Assembly (NCBI GenBank): GCA_964593065.1
Contig: CAZQGO010000005.1
Span: 62,001 to 126,000, forward strand
DNA: 64,000 nt
Direction of reading: 5' to 3'
DNA from: CAZQGO01 sp964593065
Lineage (GTDB): Bacteria > Oederibacteriota > JAAXVQ01
Shown here: piece after piece, positions 16,568 to 25,477 of the stretch
Numbering within the stretch: position 1 is the stretch's first letter
Layout of the letters: each line of letters begins with the position of its first letter
The notes under the pieces: model-generated
The model's input: the letters and a program-made list of their open reading frames with translations, nothing else
The model's database searches: none
What the model was told of the DNA's origin: nothing
Program-made: the position numbers and the translations under genes

Positions 16568-17227
16568 CTATTCCCCGGACCGGAACAGCTGTTCCACCGC
16601 CTGCCGGAAGCTGCCTTCCCGTTGCTCCGCCGGCGCCAGTAAACGATCCAGGTACCGGGCCAGCAGGTCGGCTTCGATATTGACCCGGGCGCCGACGCGC
16701 GCCGAGCCCAAGGTGGTGCTGCCGAGCGTCTGGGGGATCAATTCCACCCCGAAACGGTCGCCGGCCGGGACCTCCGCTACGGTCAGGCTGACGCCGTCCA
16801 CGGCCACCGAGCCTTTGGGAACGAGATAGCGGCCCAGGGACGCGGGTACGCGCACCTGCAGGCGCCGGGCCCGGCCCAAATGACGCACGGCCGTGACCAC
16901 CCCCACGCCATCCACATGGCCCGCGACCCAATGCCCCTCCAGCTTGCCTTGCAGGGCCAGGGCGCGTTCCAGGTTGACGCGCGTGCCCGGACGCCAGTCG
17001 CCCAGGGTCGTGCTGCGGCAGGTTTCCGGTACGGCCTCGACCGCGAAACCGCGGCCGCGGTCCAGGACCGCCGTGACCGTCAGGCAAATGCCTTGGATGG
17101 CGACGGATTCTCCAAGCTGCAGGTCCGGCCAGACAGAGCCCGAGAGGGCAACCGTGACGTGGCGAATACCGCGCCGCCCCGCCACCCCTTGGATGCTGCC
17201 TTGGGCGGATATCAATCCCGTAAACAT
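16568..17227 (-). CDS. ribE: Riboflavin synthase alpha chain
   Basis: This enzyme dismutates two lumazine molecules to riboflavin and the pyrimidine that RibH reuses. The 219-residue protein has the two lumazine-binding repeats expected. Repeat 1 (about 1-97) opens with 'MFTGLISAQGSI' and contains 'GESVAIQGICLTVT' and 'CRSTTLGDW'. Repeat 2 (about 98-205) contains 'HWVAGHVDGVGVV', 'KGSVAVDGVSLTVAEV' and 'TLGSTTLGS'. The symbol follows the ribE (ribC in enterobacteria) usage. The length is slightly above the family norm because of a charged C-terminal tail. Confidence 0.97.
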   Translation of the reverse strand: MFTGLISAQGSIQGVAGRRGIRHVTVALSGSVWPDLQLGESVAIQGICLTVTAVLDRGRGFAVEAVPETCRSTTLGDWRPGTRVNLERALALQGKLEGHWVAGHVDGVGVVTAVRHLGRARRLQVRVPASLGRYLVPKGSVAVDGVSLTVAEVPAGDRFGVELIPQTLGSTTLGSARVGARVNIEADLLARYLDRLLAPAEQREGSFRQAVEQLFRSGE

Positions 17228-17300
17228 ATTCTTCTCCTTGCGCGCTGCCGGCCGGAACCGGCGGCAATGAGGCCGGTTCCCCGGTTGGCGGCAGGCGGGT

Positions 17301-18440
17301 TCATCGGCCCCCCGGTGCGGACCGTATGGGTTCGGCCATCACCAGGTAATCGCGCCCGAGGGACTGCCAGCGGAGGTTGCGCAGACGCAGAGCGTTCTTC
17401 GGGTCGGAGACGCCCCGCCCTCCCACCGGACCGGGGGCGTTTTTGCCCCCCAGCAGCCGGGGAGCCAGGATAAAATATATCCGGTCGGCCAGGACGACGC
17501 GGGCCCCGGCATCCAGGCCTAAAAAAGACGCATGGACTTCGCCTCCCCCTTCGACCAGGACAAAATGCACGCCCTCCGCCGCCAGCCGGGCCAGGAGGGC
17601 CTGCACGTCGACCCGGCCGTTCGCTCCGGGCAGGTGCCAGAGGCGCGCGTTCCTCAGCCGGGCCCGGGGACCTCGCCGGCGCCCGGCCGTAGCCACGATC
17701 ACCCGGCCATCTTGCGGTGCGGCGCGAAAGATACGGGACCCGGGCGGCAGGGGCCGTCGCCCCTCCAGGATGACCCGCCAGGGACGTCCTGGAGTGCGCG
17801 CTTTGACCCCGCGCGGGGTTAAAAGCGGATCGTCGTGGGACAAGGTCCCGGCCCCCACGATCACGGCGCCTGCGGCGGCACGCAAGCCGTGCGCAAATTT
17901 CCTGGCCTCCGGACCCGTGATCCACCGGGAAGCGCCGGAGCTGCAGGCGATCTTGCCGTCCAAGGACATGCCCGCCTTGCAGATCACAAAGGGCCGGCCG
18001 GTCCGGATCCACTTGAAATAAACCTCGTTGAGCGCCCGGGCTTCCTTCCCGGCCAGGCCCACGGACACCGCAATGCCCGCGCGGCGCAATTGGCGGAAGC
18101 CCCGTCCCGAGACCTTGGGATTGGGATCCGGCACGGCAGCAACGACCCGGCGCACGCCCGCGCGGATCAGCGCCGTGGTGCAGGGCGGAGTTCTTCCGAA
18201 ATGCGCGCAGGGTTCCAGATTGATATACAGGGTTGCGCCCCGGGCGCCGCGCCCGGCGCGCCGTAGGGCGTGGATTTCGGCGTGCGGACCTCCCGGGCGC
18301 CGGTGCCAGCCCCAGCCGACGACGCGCCCCGCCTTGACCAAGACCGCGCCGACCATGGGATTCGGCCAGGTCCGGCCCCAGCCGCGCCGCGCCAGGCTGA
18401 GCGCCCGGCGCATGAAATCCTCGTCATGCAGGAAGGGCAT
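17301..18440 (-). CDS. ribD: Bifunctional pyrimidine deaminase/reductase RibD
   Basis: RibD deaminates and reduces the GTP-cyclohydrolase II product. In the 379-residue product, residues 1-145 are the cytidine-deaminase-like domain with the zinc site 'GGPHAEIHALR' and 'LEPCAHFGRTPPC'. Residues about 150-370 are the NADPH-dependent reductase ('CKAGMSLDGKIA', 'VGAGTLSHDDPLLTPR', 'VLVEGGGEVHASFL'). The ATG at 18440 directly follows the seven Ts of the riboswitch terminator. An internal ATG at 18413 with GAGGA upstream is an alternative start, but the longer N-terminus fits the family. First gene of the rib operon. Confidence 0.96.
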   Translation of the reverse strand: MPFLHDEDFMRRALSLARRGWGRTWPNPMVGAVLVKAGRVVGWGWHRRPGGPHAEIHALRRAGRGARGATLYINLEPCAHFGRTPPCTTALIRAGVRRVVAAVPDPNPKVSGRGFRQLRRAGIAVSVGLAGKEARALNEVYFKWIRTGRPFVICKAGMSLDGKIACSSGASRWITGPEARKFAHGLRAAAGAVIVGAGTLSHDDPLLTPRGVKARTPGRPWRVILEGRRPLPPGSRIFRAAPQDGRVIVATAGRRRGPRARLRNARLWHLPGANGRVDVQALLARLAAEGVHFVLVEGGGEVHASFLGLDAGARVVLADRIYFILAPRLLGGKNAPGPVGGRGVSDPKNALRLRNLRWQSLGRDYLVMAEPIRSAPGGR

Positions 18441-18470
18441 AAAAAAACCCGAAACCTTTCCGGCCTCGGG
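18441..18470 (-). terminator. FMN-responsive terminator abutting ribD
   Basis: On the minus strand a 9-bp stem (CCCGAGGCC / GGTTTCGGG, loop GGAAA) is followed by seven Ts that run straight into the ribD ATG. It is the expression platform of the FMN riboswitch. Confidence 0.85.
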
Positions 18471-18488
18471 GATCCAGCAAGAACATCG

Positions 18489-18622
18489 CTGCCGCCTTCT
18501 CTCATCCCGACTGTCACGGTCGGCACCGGAATTTCACCGGTTCAATCCCCCGGGATCCGATCCCTGGGGACTCGCGGGCTGTCACCGCCGGTGGGGACTT
18601 GCACCCCGCCCCGAAGGCCTGT
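18489..18622 (-). promoter_or_regulatory. FMN riboswitch (RFN element)
   Basis: The minus strand carries the conserved RFN landmarks in order: CTTCGGGGCGGGGTG, CAAGTCCCCACCGGCGGTG, GAGTCCCC, ATTGAACCGGTGAAATTCCG, and GACAGTCGGGATGAGAGAAGG. This is the full six-helix aptamer. FMN binding should favour the terminator at 18441-18470 and switch off ribD-ribE-ribBA-ribH-nusB. The aptamer begins only about 15 bases after the stop of the upstream gene. Confidence 0.97.
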
Positions 18623-18637
18623 GAGTTGTTTTTCGGA

Positions 18638-19576
18638 CTAGCGGATCTGAAATTCCACTTTCTCCAGACGGGACTTGTAGCCCTTGATCTGGAATTTGTC
18701 CTTGGGCAGAATCAGGCGGGCCGAAAGATATTTCTGTATGGCCTCGCCGTAGGTGTTGGCCTTATCCACGTCCTTGGCGTAGCAATTGATGAACACGGGA
18801 AAATTTTGCCGGGCCATGAGCAGATCGGCGATTTCCTGGCAATAGAGTTCGCCCTTGGAGGACAGGAGCGTCTTGCGCGTGTTTTTTTCAAACAGCGCGT
18901 CCACGGTGACCTTGGCGATGATGACCCCGCCTTCGTCATACAGCAGGGAATCCAGGAAAATCGGCCGTCCCATCTGGCTGGTGGGATTGGAGGCCACATC
19001 CACGATGGAAAAAATATAGGAATAGGAGGTGCCCACATCCAGCATTTCATCCTTCTGCCCGCGTCCGTCCCAAACGATCTCGTCCGGAAGATTGCCCTTG
19101 CCGGAAAAATCCCTGAAGACATTGCCGAAGCTGTCGGTGATGCGCAGGCGCCAGCGGGCGATGCCGGCTTTGCTCTTGTACCGGGGCCGCAGGTTCAAAA
19201 TGGGCGGCCGGCGGAAGATTTGAATATACGGGGAAGCGGTCTGCGAACTGTTAAGATAATTCGTGACCGTGACCGCGGGATTGGCCAGCGCGGTGGGCGA
19301 CACGTCCAGCACGTAGTCCTCGGTGACCACATACGGGACGGCGATTTCGTCCACGTCGAATTTAACGTCAGGTTCCGGCTTTTCCACCTTCACCTTCAAA
19401 CGGCTTTCGCCCCGGATGACGACTTCGGTGTCCGAACCTTTACCCGTGTCGGGGGTCGCATCGGCGGGGGGACCGGCTAATTCTTCCGTGTCTTCCGCGG
19501 TCCAGGTCCGCGGCGCGAATCCGGTTCCCAATAAAAAAACGGCCGCCATGAAGCAGATCCCGAAGCGTTTGCTCAT
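18638..19576 (-). CDS. Exported FlgD-Ig / OmpA-like protein
   Basis: This 312-residue protein has a signal peptide (residues 1-26). Residues about 130-200 are a FlgD-type Ig domain ('IARWRLRITDSFGNVF', 'DEIVWDGRG'). The C-terminal 80 residues ('TVDALFEKNTRKTLLSSKG', 'LYCQEIADLLMARQNFPVFI', 'YGEAIQKYLSARLILP') keep the shape of an OmpA-like peptidoglycan-binding domain but lack the usual 'TDxxGxxxxNxxLSxxRA' motif. It starts 4 bases after the TonB stop and ends the ExbB-ExbD-ExbD-TonB operon, so it probably links that inner-membrane complex to the cell wall or outer membrane. The domain call for the C-terminus is an inference from pattern. Confidence 0.65.
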   Translation of the reverse strand: MSKRFGICFMAAVFLLGTGFAPRTWTAEDTEELAGPPADATPDTGKGSDTEVVIRGESRLKVKVEKPEPDVKFDVDEIAVPYVVTEDYVLDVSPTALANPAVTVTNYLNSSQTASPYIQIFRRPPILNLRPRYKSKAGIARWRLRITDSFGNVFRDFSGKGNLPDEIVWDGRGQKDEMLDVGTSYSYIFSIVDVASNPTSQMGRPIFLDSLLYDEGGVIIAKVTVDALFEKNTRKTLLSSKGELYCQEIADLLMARQNFPVFINCYAKDVDKANTYGEAIQKYLSARLILPKDKFQIKGYKSRLEKVEFQIR

Positions 19577-19580
19577 GTGC

Positions 19581-20603
19581 TCACCTCGTTAGCCGGAAAT
19601 AAAAGACGATGACGCCCTCTTGCTCCTCCCCCGAGGAGATCGGCGCGAATTTGAAAGCCCGCAGGGCTTTCATGGCCAGATTATCCATCTCGGAATACCC
19701 GGAGCTCTGTTCCACGTACAGGTTATCCTTCACGATCCCGTTCGGCAGAACGAAAAAGTGGAGGGAGACGTTGCACTCCAAACCCTGTTCCTCGGCCCAG
19801 CGCGGGTATTTGGGAAGGTATTTTTCCAGGATGGGGCGGTTTTGCAGCGGGCCGAAAATTCTAAAGGTGTTCCCCTTGCGCTCCAGGTTCAGGTTCGAGG
19901 TATCGAAATCCACCGCTTTTTTCTTGGGGATGGCCTTCTTGATGGTCGGCATGTCCGCCAAGCTGCCCCCGCGGGCCTGGAGGTTGGCCCGGCGGGCGAA
20001 TTGCCCGGCATTGACGATGGGAGCCTGTTTCTGCGGCAGCCAACTGCTCGACTTCCCCAGCCCGATGGCGGCCGGCAGATTGGAGTGGGTCGCCAAGGCC
20101 TCGCTTTTTCGGTTCATCTGGAGCGGGTTGACGTCCATTCCGGCCGGAGCCACGGCCTTGCGTCCCACCAGGTCCAGAGGCTTGTCCATCATCGAGGGCT
20201 TGTCAAAATCCTTTTTCGAGCCCAAATCCAGGGCTTGCGGCATGGCGGCCAGCTCCTGCTTGGGCGCCTTCGGCAGGTCCGGCAGGTCGGGCTTGGAGGC
20301 CATCTGGTCCGCCTTGATGGGGATGACCTGCTTGAGGAAGTCCCAGACGTTCGTGTCCTTCGGGGGCTGGACCATGGGGGGCGGCGGGGCTTCCTCTTCA
20401 GGCATGGGGATGATCTGCTCCACCAGAGTGATTTCCGTCAGCACGACATCGTTCTTCTGCTGATGGTGGGAGACCAAGGCCACGAGGAAAAAAACCAGGG
20501 CATGCATGAAAATGGAAAAAGCGCCGCCGCGGCGCAACCCGGGAAAATCGAAATCCCCCGCGAATTTTTCCTCTTCCTCGATGACCACGCGAATGCGTTC
20601 CAT
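19581..20603 (-). CDS. TonB-family energy transducer
   Basis: The 340-residue product has a cytoplasmic N-tail, one membrane helix at about 28-47 ('FSIFMHALVFFLVALVSH'), an acidic/proline segment ('MPEEEAPPPPMVQPPKDT'), a long low-complexity periplasmic stretch and a C-terminal TonB-type domain (about 255-340: 'LPKYPRWAEEQGLECNVSLH', 'LPNGIVKDNLYVEQSSGYSE', 'AMKALRAFKFAPI'). TonB proteins pass the ExbBD proton-motive conformational signal to outer-membrane partners. It is encoded directly after two ExbDs. It could serve the receptor at 1757 or a dedicated partner such as the PorV-like barrel or TPR protein upstream. It is longer than classical TonB (about 240). Confidence 0.8.
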   Translation of the reverse strand: MERIRVVIEEEEKFAGDFDFPGLRRGGAFSIFMHALVFFLVALVSHHQQKNDVVLTEITLVEQIIPMPEEEAPPPPMVQPPKDTNVWDFLKQVIPIKADQMASKPDLPDLPKAPKQELAAMPQALDLGSKKDFDKPSMMDKPLDLVGRKAVAPAGMDVNPLQMNRKSEALATHSNLPAAIGLGKSSSWLPQKQAPIVNAGQFARRANLQARGGSLADMPTIKKAIPKKKAVDFDTSNLNLERKGNTFRIFGPLQNRPILEKYLPKYPRWAEEQGLECNVSLHFFVLPNGIVKDNLYVEQSSGYSEMDNLAMKALRAFKFAPISSGEEQEGVIVFYFRLTR

Positions 20604-20614
20604 GCCGCCCTCGG

Positions 20615-21019
20615 TTACTTTTTGTGCTCGGTCGCAAAGATCATGGTCTTGGCGCCCAGCTCCTTGGCCATGTCCAGCGCGTCGATGACCACGCCGTGCT
20701 TGGTCAGGTTGTCGGCGCGGATGATGACGACCTTATCGCTGCTTTGCAGCAGTTGCAGCTTCAACTCGCCTTTCAGTTCATCCTTGGTGACTTCCTTGGC
20801 ATTGACGGCGATGCGGTCCTCCGGGTCAATGGTGATCGTGACGTTTTCGGACTCCTTGCCTTCGTCGGTGATGGCTTTGGGCAGTTCCACCTGCATGACG
20901 GGCTGGCTGAACAAGGGCGCGGTCACCATGAAAATGATGACCAGCACCAGGGACACGTCCACCAGGGGTGTCACGTTGATGTCTGTGATAGGATCATCCG
21001 TGCCGGCTGCAGCGGCCAT
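20615..21019 (-). CDS. exbD: ExbD/TolR-family proton-channel subunit (second copy)
   Basis: The 134-residue product has a short cytoplasmic N-tail, one membrane helix carrying the conserved channel Asp ('DINVTPLVDVSLVLVIIFMV') and a periplasmic domain ('ITIDPEDRIAVNAKEVTKDE', 'KVVIIRADNLTKHGVVIDAL'). It works with ExbB as the proton-driven stator. A second, sequence-divergent ExbD lies 15 bases upstream. Paired ExbD copies are typical of several dedicated ExbBD-type systems. Confidence 0.93.
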   Translation of the reverse strand: MAAAAGTDDPITDINVTPLVDVSLVLVIIFMVTAPLFSQPVMQVELPKAITDEGKESENVTITIDPEDRIAVNAKEVTKDELKGELKLQLLQSSDKVVIIRADNLTKHGVVIDALDMAKELGAKTMIFATEHKK

Positions 21020-21034
21020 GGCTCTTCCCTCCGA

Positions 21035-21481
21035 CTACCGTCTCCGTCTTTTCTTCTTCTTGCCTTCCAACTCGCCCATCACGGGTTTCTTCATGATGGA
21101 CAGACCCTCGGCGCCGCTCTGCTTGGCGATATCGAGCACCGCCACGACCACGCCATGGGTGACGTCGTCATCCGAAGTGATCGTAACCACTTTCTTCTTG
21201 TTGACCTTGAGTTTGGCCGTCAGCAGCGGCTGCAGGGATTCGAGGGTGACCGGCTGGTTGTTCAAATAGATGGCTTCGGTGGTCAGGCGCAGCGCGACGG
21301 ACTCATTTTGCGAAACCTGGCCCTCGGCGGCGTCCACCTTGCTGGAGGCCACGATGATCCCCGCTTGCATGATCATGGGCGCGGTCACCATGAAGATGAT
21401 CACCAGGACCAGAGACACGTCCACCAAAGGCGTGACATTGATATCCGTAATGGAGTCTTTTTGCCCTGCCGCCATTCCCAT
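21035..21481 (-). CDS. exbD: ExbD/TolR-family proton-channel subunit (first copy)
   Basis: The 148-residue product has the same membrane helix as its neighbour ('DINVTPLVDVSLVLVIIFMV') and a periplasmic domain ('LRLTTEAIYLNNQPVTLES', 'VVTITSDDDVTHGVVVAVLD'). It is odd in ending with a poly-basic tail (KKKKRRRR), absent from the second copy; on a periplasmic C-terminus this could touch peptidoglycan, LPS or an acidic partner. It follows the ExbB gene by 57 bases. Confidence 0.93.
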   Translation of the reverse strand: MGMAAGQKDSITDINVTPLVDVSLVLVIIFMVTAPMIMQAGIIVASSKVDAAEGQVSQNESVALRLTTEAIYLNNQPVTLESLQPLLTAKLKVNKKKVVTITSDDDVTHGVVVAVLDIAKQSGAEGLSIMKKPVMGELEGKKKKRRRR

Positions 21482-21538
21482 AACTACACCGACCCCCTAC
21501 GCGCAACTGAGTTTAGACACCGGCCCGCGGATTGGGTT

Positions 21539-22189
21539 TCAGGCCCGCTTCCTCGCTGCCGCTTCCTCGGAACGGGAGGCCAAAATGGTCAAAAACCGTT
21601 TGGAAACGGCCTCCATCTCCACGTCCATGGTTTTTACCTTGCGCATGTAATAATTGAAAACCATGACGCAGGGAATCGCCACCGCCAGACCGCCCGCCGT
21701 GGCCACGAGGGCTTCGGCGATGCCGGCCGCCACCACGGTGGGTCCGCCGGAACCGGAGGCCGCCAGGTCATGGAAGGCCTTGATGATGCCCACGACCGTG
21801 CCGAAGAGGCCGATAAACGGGGAGGAGTTGCCGAGCGTGCCCAACACGCCCAGATACCGCTCGAGTTTCACGCGTTCTTCCTCGCGGGTGGCGGTCATCA
21901 GCTCCTGCAGCTGGTGGTAGGGCAGTTTGTAATTCTGCAGGCCGACCCGGACCACCGCCGCCACCGGGCTCCGGTCGCGTTCACAGATCGATACGGCTTC
22001 CTGGAAGTTGTCGTTTTCCAGGGCCATCTTGATCCGCGACAAAAAGCGGGTCGAATCCACCTTGGCCCGGCGGTAAAACAAAAAGCGCTCCACCATGAAC
22101 GCCACGGCCAGGATGGAACACACCAGCAAGATCATGAGCGTGAAACTGCTGCGAAAAATTTCTATAAAATCAAGATTCCCGAGATCCAT
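21539..22189 (-). CDS. exbB: ExbB/TolQ/MotA-family proton channel
   Basis: The 216-residue product has three membrane helices: about 13-33 ('SFTLMILLVCSILAVAFMVE'), then after a cytoplasmic loop about 125-147 and 165-190. It has the family signature 'LGNSSPFIGLFGTVVGII' and 'GIAEALVATAGGLAVAIP'. ExbB pentamers around ExbD dimers conduct protons to drive TonB-type work. It is the first gene of the ExbB-ExbD-ExbD-TonB-OmpA-like operon with its own promoter. Whether it is a nutrient-uptake ExbB or a TolQ/AglR-like motor cannot be settled from sequence alone. Confidence 0.93.
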   Translation of the reverse strand: MDLGNLDFIEIFRSSFTLMILLVCSILAVAFMVERFLFYRRAKVDSTRFLSRIKMALENDNFQEAVSICERDRSPVAAVVRVGLQNYKLPYHQLQELMTATREEERVKLERYLGVLGTLGNSSPFIGLFGTVVGIIKAFHDLAASGSGGPTVVAAGIAEALVATAGGLAVAIPCVMVFNYYMRKVKTMDVEMEAVSKRFLTILASRSEEAAARKRA

Positions 22190-22262
22190 GCGCTGCGCCC
22201 TCCTTTAAAATCTGACGAGGCGTCTGCCGGCCCCGTCCAGCTGAAAATCCTCAAAGCAATAT

Positions 22263-22291
22263 ATTGTACCGGAAGCATCCGGCCGCTTCAA
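22263..22291 (-). promoter_or_regulatory. Promoter of the exbB operon
   Basis: Minus strand: TTGAAG (22291-22286), 17-base spacer, TACAAT (22268-22263), in the 107-base gap between the TPR gene stop and the exbB ATG. Confidence 0.6.
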
Positions 22292-22296
22292 AAGAT

Positions 22297-25200
22297 TTAT
22301 TTACTCTTTTTCCCGCCGGTTTCTCCCCCTCCGCCGCCGGAGGATTTCAGATATTCATCCACGTCCGGGCCGTGTTCCAGTTTGATGATGGACATGCGGC
22401 TCTTGGCCGCCTGCACCCACTCCGGTTTCCCGCCCGAGGTCGACAAATCCTGATAAGCGGTGTAGGCGGGCCCCCATTTTTTCAGCTCCTCGTACAGGGA
22501 ACCCAGTTTCGCCAGCGCCGTTAAGCGGTAGACGTTGTCCTTGGGCTTCAACGGCCGCATTTTCTCGAAAGCCTGGGCCGCGGCTTCCTTATCCTCCATC
22601 TCCATGTAGGCATCCGCGATGGAATAGAGGATTTCCGGCTTTTCCTCGGTAAACTTGTCGTTCTGGGACATTTCCTCCCAAATTTTGATGGCCGAGGGAT
22701 AGCGTTTCTCTTCCTTGTAGGTGCTGGCGATCTGGTTCAAGGCGTCCTTCGCCTTGGGATCTTCCGGGAATTTCTGATAAAACTCGGTATAAACGTCGAC
22801 GGCCTGGCGCCAGCGCTTGAGTTTCTTGTAGCACAGGGCGATATTGTAGAAAGCGTTGGCGGCGTAGTCGGATTTGGCATGGGAGTCGAGAATCTGTTGG
22901 TAGGCTTGGATGGCAGCCTCGTAGTCCTCCTTGGCGAATTCGGCCGTGCCCAGGCGGAAGAGCACATCCGTCGCCAGCTCATGCGTGGGGAAATTGCGGA
23001 TGAAGGCCTTGTAGTTGGAAATGGCTTTGTCCTTCTGCCCCATGCCGTCGTAGGCCACGGCGGTGTAATACTGGGCGTTCGGGAGCAGGGAGCTTTCGGG
23101 ATAATCCGCGATCAGCTGCTGGAAAGCCGCGATCGTCTGTTCCAGGTTCTGTTCCTGGTAATAGATTTCCCCCACGCGGTAGAGGGCGTCCTGGGCCAGG
23201 CGGCTGCGGGGGAACTTGCGCACGAATTCCATCAGGGGCGGCACGGCGTCCGCGGTGGCGCCCTTGCGGTAATAGCTCAGCTGGATGCCTTCGATGGCGT
23301 CCTTGACCCTGGGATCCTCCGGATTTTCGTCCACGAACTTCTTGTAGGAGGCGATGGCCTTGTCGTCTTCCTTGGCGTTGTAATAGCAGCGGGCAACCAG
23401 CAAGTCAATCTCCTTGCGCCGGGGATTGATTTCCTCGGGCCAGTCCTTCAACAGGCGGTAGGCGGCGATGGCCTCGTCGAATTTCTGGGCCTTGAAGAAG
23501 GTGTCGCCCATGAGAAAGGCCGCTTCCGGAGCCTTCTCCGAATTTTTATACTGGGTCACGACTTTTTTCCAGGCATCGATGGCGTTGGCGAAGTATTCCA
23601 GCTGATAGTACGCCTGGCCGGCGTAAAACAGGGCATCGCCGGCTTCCGGCAGCTGGGGATTGCCGCGCGCGAATTCCTCGTACTTCACGATGGCGTCCTC
23701 GTAGTTCCGGCTGTTGAAATAACAGTTGCCGACCATCGCGGCGGCGTAGGCGGCCAGTTTCGGCGGCGCCTCGGAATCGCCCGCCAAGTCCTGCGCCACC
23801 TTGCGGGCTTCCTTGTAGTTGCCGGTCTCGAACTCGCTGTAGGACAACCCCAGCTTGGACCAGTTCAGGATGGGCGAATCCGAAAAATTTTCCACGATCT
23901 TGCGGTACTGCCCCGCGGCCTGGGAGAACATGTTCATGTGGTAGTAGGCCTCGCCCAGGTAAAAATAGGACAGGGACCGCCAGGTGCTTTTGGAAGGCGG
24001 GAAATTCGCCGCCAGGACCTTGAGGATGTAATGCGTGGTCGAGATCAGCTGTTCGTACTGCTTGGGGATGTAAAAGGCCATCTCCAGGGCGGCCAAGGCC
24101 GCGTCCGAGATGTCGGAATACTTGTATTTCATCAGAATGCTCTGGTAGATGGGGATGGCCTGGCCGTAGAGTTCCTGCTTGAAATAGCTGTTGCCCATCA
24201 GATAGGTGGCGAGCTGGACGTTCTCGTGAATGGGGTAGGTCGTCAGGAATTCCCGGAAGGTCTGGACCGCGGCCTTGGTTTCGCCGTTGGAGAGCATGGT
24301 CCAGCCGGCCTTGAATTTCGCGCTCCCGGAGACGTACGTGTTCGGGTATTCCGTCACCACCTGGGAATAGGCCTTGATGGCCTCGGTCGGCTTGTCCATT
24401 TGCCGCAGGCACTCGCCCTTCATGTACAACGCGTAACTGGCCAGCGAGGAGCGTTCCACTTCCTTTAACAGGCCTTCGAAGGCGGTGAGGGCGCTGGCGA
24501 AATCATTCTGCTTCATGTAGCAGGCCCCCAGTTTGTACCGGGCGAACTGCCGGTACTGGGACTGGGGAAATTTGGTCAGGAAACCCGCAAATTCCTTCAC
24601 GGCCACGGAATAATTATGACCGCGGTAGTAGGAATCGGCCTTGCTGTAGGCCGCGTCCAGGGCATAAATCGAATCCGGGTAATCCTCCAGCACCTTTTTA
24701 TAGGAAGCGGCGGCCGGCAGGAACCGCCCCAGATTCTCCTGGCAGCGGCCCACGTAGTAAAGGGCCATCGGCCCTTCCACGGCCTGGAAGTACTGCAGGG
24801 CCTGGGCGTATTGCTGGTTGTGGTAGTAGACCAGCCCCAGCGGCACCCGTACCTTTTCCTCGGTCCGGTAAAAGGGATAGCGGCGGGTCAGCTCATCGAT
24901 GGTCTCCGAGGCCTGGCGCCACTTGCCCAGGGCGATGTAGCACAAGGCTTGGCCGTAGAGGGATTCGCTGGAAATGAAGGCGCCGGAGTAGCGGGAGAGC
25001 TGGTTTTGCCACAGCTCCAGGGCCTGCTTGTAATCCTTCTGATTGTAGGCGCATTCTCCCACCCGGTAGGCGGCGGAAGGCGAGAAGGGCTCGTTCGGGT
25101 AGCGGTTCAGAAAGTCCAGGTAGGACTTTTGGGCGTTGTTGAAAAACCGCTGCTGAAACTGCGTTTCGGCCACCATATACAGGGCGTTGGGCGCGTTGGG

Positions 25201-25416
25201 AAATTCCTTGTATTGGTCGTAATAGGCCTTCCACTGTCCCGGCAGGCCGGAATCCTGGGCGTCGGCGATGTAGGCCTCCGAAACCATCTGCCAGGCATCC
25301 TCCGCCGCCTTCTCCTTTTCGGGGTCGACGGCCCACCCGCTCAGGGGCAGGCTGGCGGCACACCCCACCACAAAGCCCAGAAAAATCCGAAACCCGTATT
25401 GGATGTTAGGCTGCAT
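22297..25416 (-). CDS. Giant periplasmic TPR protein
   Basis: This 1,039-residue protein has a signal peptide (about 1-29, ending SGWA). From residue 30 to about 1,010 it is an almost unbroken array of 34-residue TPRs of the YbgF/BamD-like kind, recognisable by repeated 'YPDSxxxxxAxYxxGxxYY' and 'FPxSxxAxDAxY' spacing (for example 'FPRSRLAQDALYRVGEIYYQ'). The C-terminus is 'SSGGGGGETGGKKSK', a flexible tail. It lies between a PorV-like barrel gene (61 bases upstream) and exbB. In Tol-Pal (YbgF/CpoB), gliding and T9SS-type machines, large TPR proteins bridge the periplasm; a similar scaffold role is inferred here. Confidence 0.85.
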   Translation of the reverse strand: MQPNIQYGFRIFLGFVVGCAASLPLSGWAVDPEKEKAAEDAWQMVSEAYIADAQDSGLPGQWKAYYDQYKEFPNAPNALYMVAETQFQQRFFNNAQKSYLDFLNRYPNEPFSPSAAYRVGECAYNQKDYKQALELWQNQLSRYSGAFISSESLYGQALCYIALGKWRQASETIDELTRRYPFYRTEEKVRVPLGLVYYHNQQYAQALQYFQAVEGPMALYYVGRCQENLGRFLPAAASYKKVLEDYPDSIYALDAAYSKADSYYRGHNYSVAVKEFAGFLTKFPQSQYRQFARYKLGACYMKQNDFASALTAFEGLLKEVERSSLASYALYMKGECLRQMDKPTEAIKAYSQVVTEYPNTYVSGSAKFKAGWTMLSNGETKAAVQTFREFLTTYPIHENVQLATYLMGNSYFKQELYGQAIPIYQSILMKYKYSDISDAALAALEMAFYIPKQYEQLISTTHYILKVLAANFPPSKSTWRSLSYFYLGEAYYHMNMFSQAAGQYRKIVENFSDSPILNWSKLGLSYSEFETGNYKEARKVAQDLAGDSEAPPKLAAYAAAMVGNCYFNSRNYEDAIVKYEEFARGNPQLPEAGDALFYAGQAYYQLEYFANAIDAWKKVVTQYKNSEKAPEAAFLMGDTFFKAQKFDEAIAAYRLLKDWPEEINPRRKEIDLLVARCYYNAKEDDKAIASYKKFVDENPEDPRVKDAIEGIQLSYYRKGATADAVPPLMEFVRKFPRSRLAQDALYRVGEIYYQEQNLEQTIAAFQQLIADYPESSLLPNAQYYTAVAYDGMGQKDKAISNYKAFIRNFPTHELATDVLFRLGTAEFAKEDYEAAIQAYQQILDSHAKSDYAANAFYNIALCYKKLKRWRQAVDVYTEFYQKFPEDPKAKDALNQIASTYKEEKRYPSAIKIWEEMSQNDKFTEEKPEILYSIADAYMEMEDKEAAAQAFEKMRPLKPKDNVYRLTALAKLGSLYEELKKWGPAYTAYQDLSTSGGKPEWVQAAKSRMSIIKLEHGPDVDEYLKSSGGGGGETGGKKSK

Positions 25417-25477
25417 GCGAAATTCCCCTTTTACCCAGGTGGTTTTTCCGCTCCGCGCCCGGAAACCGCGGCGCGTG

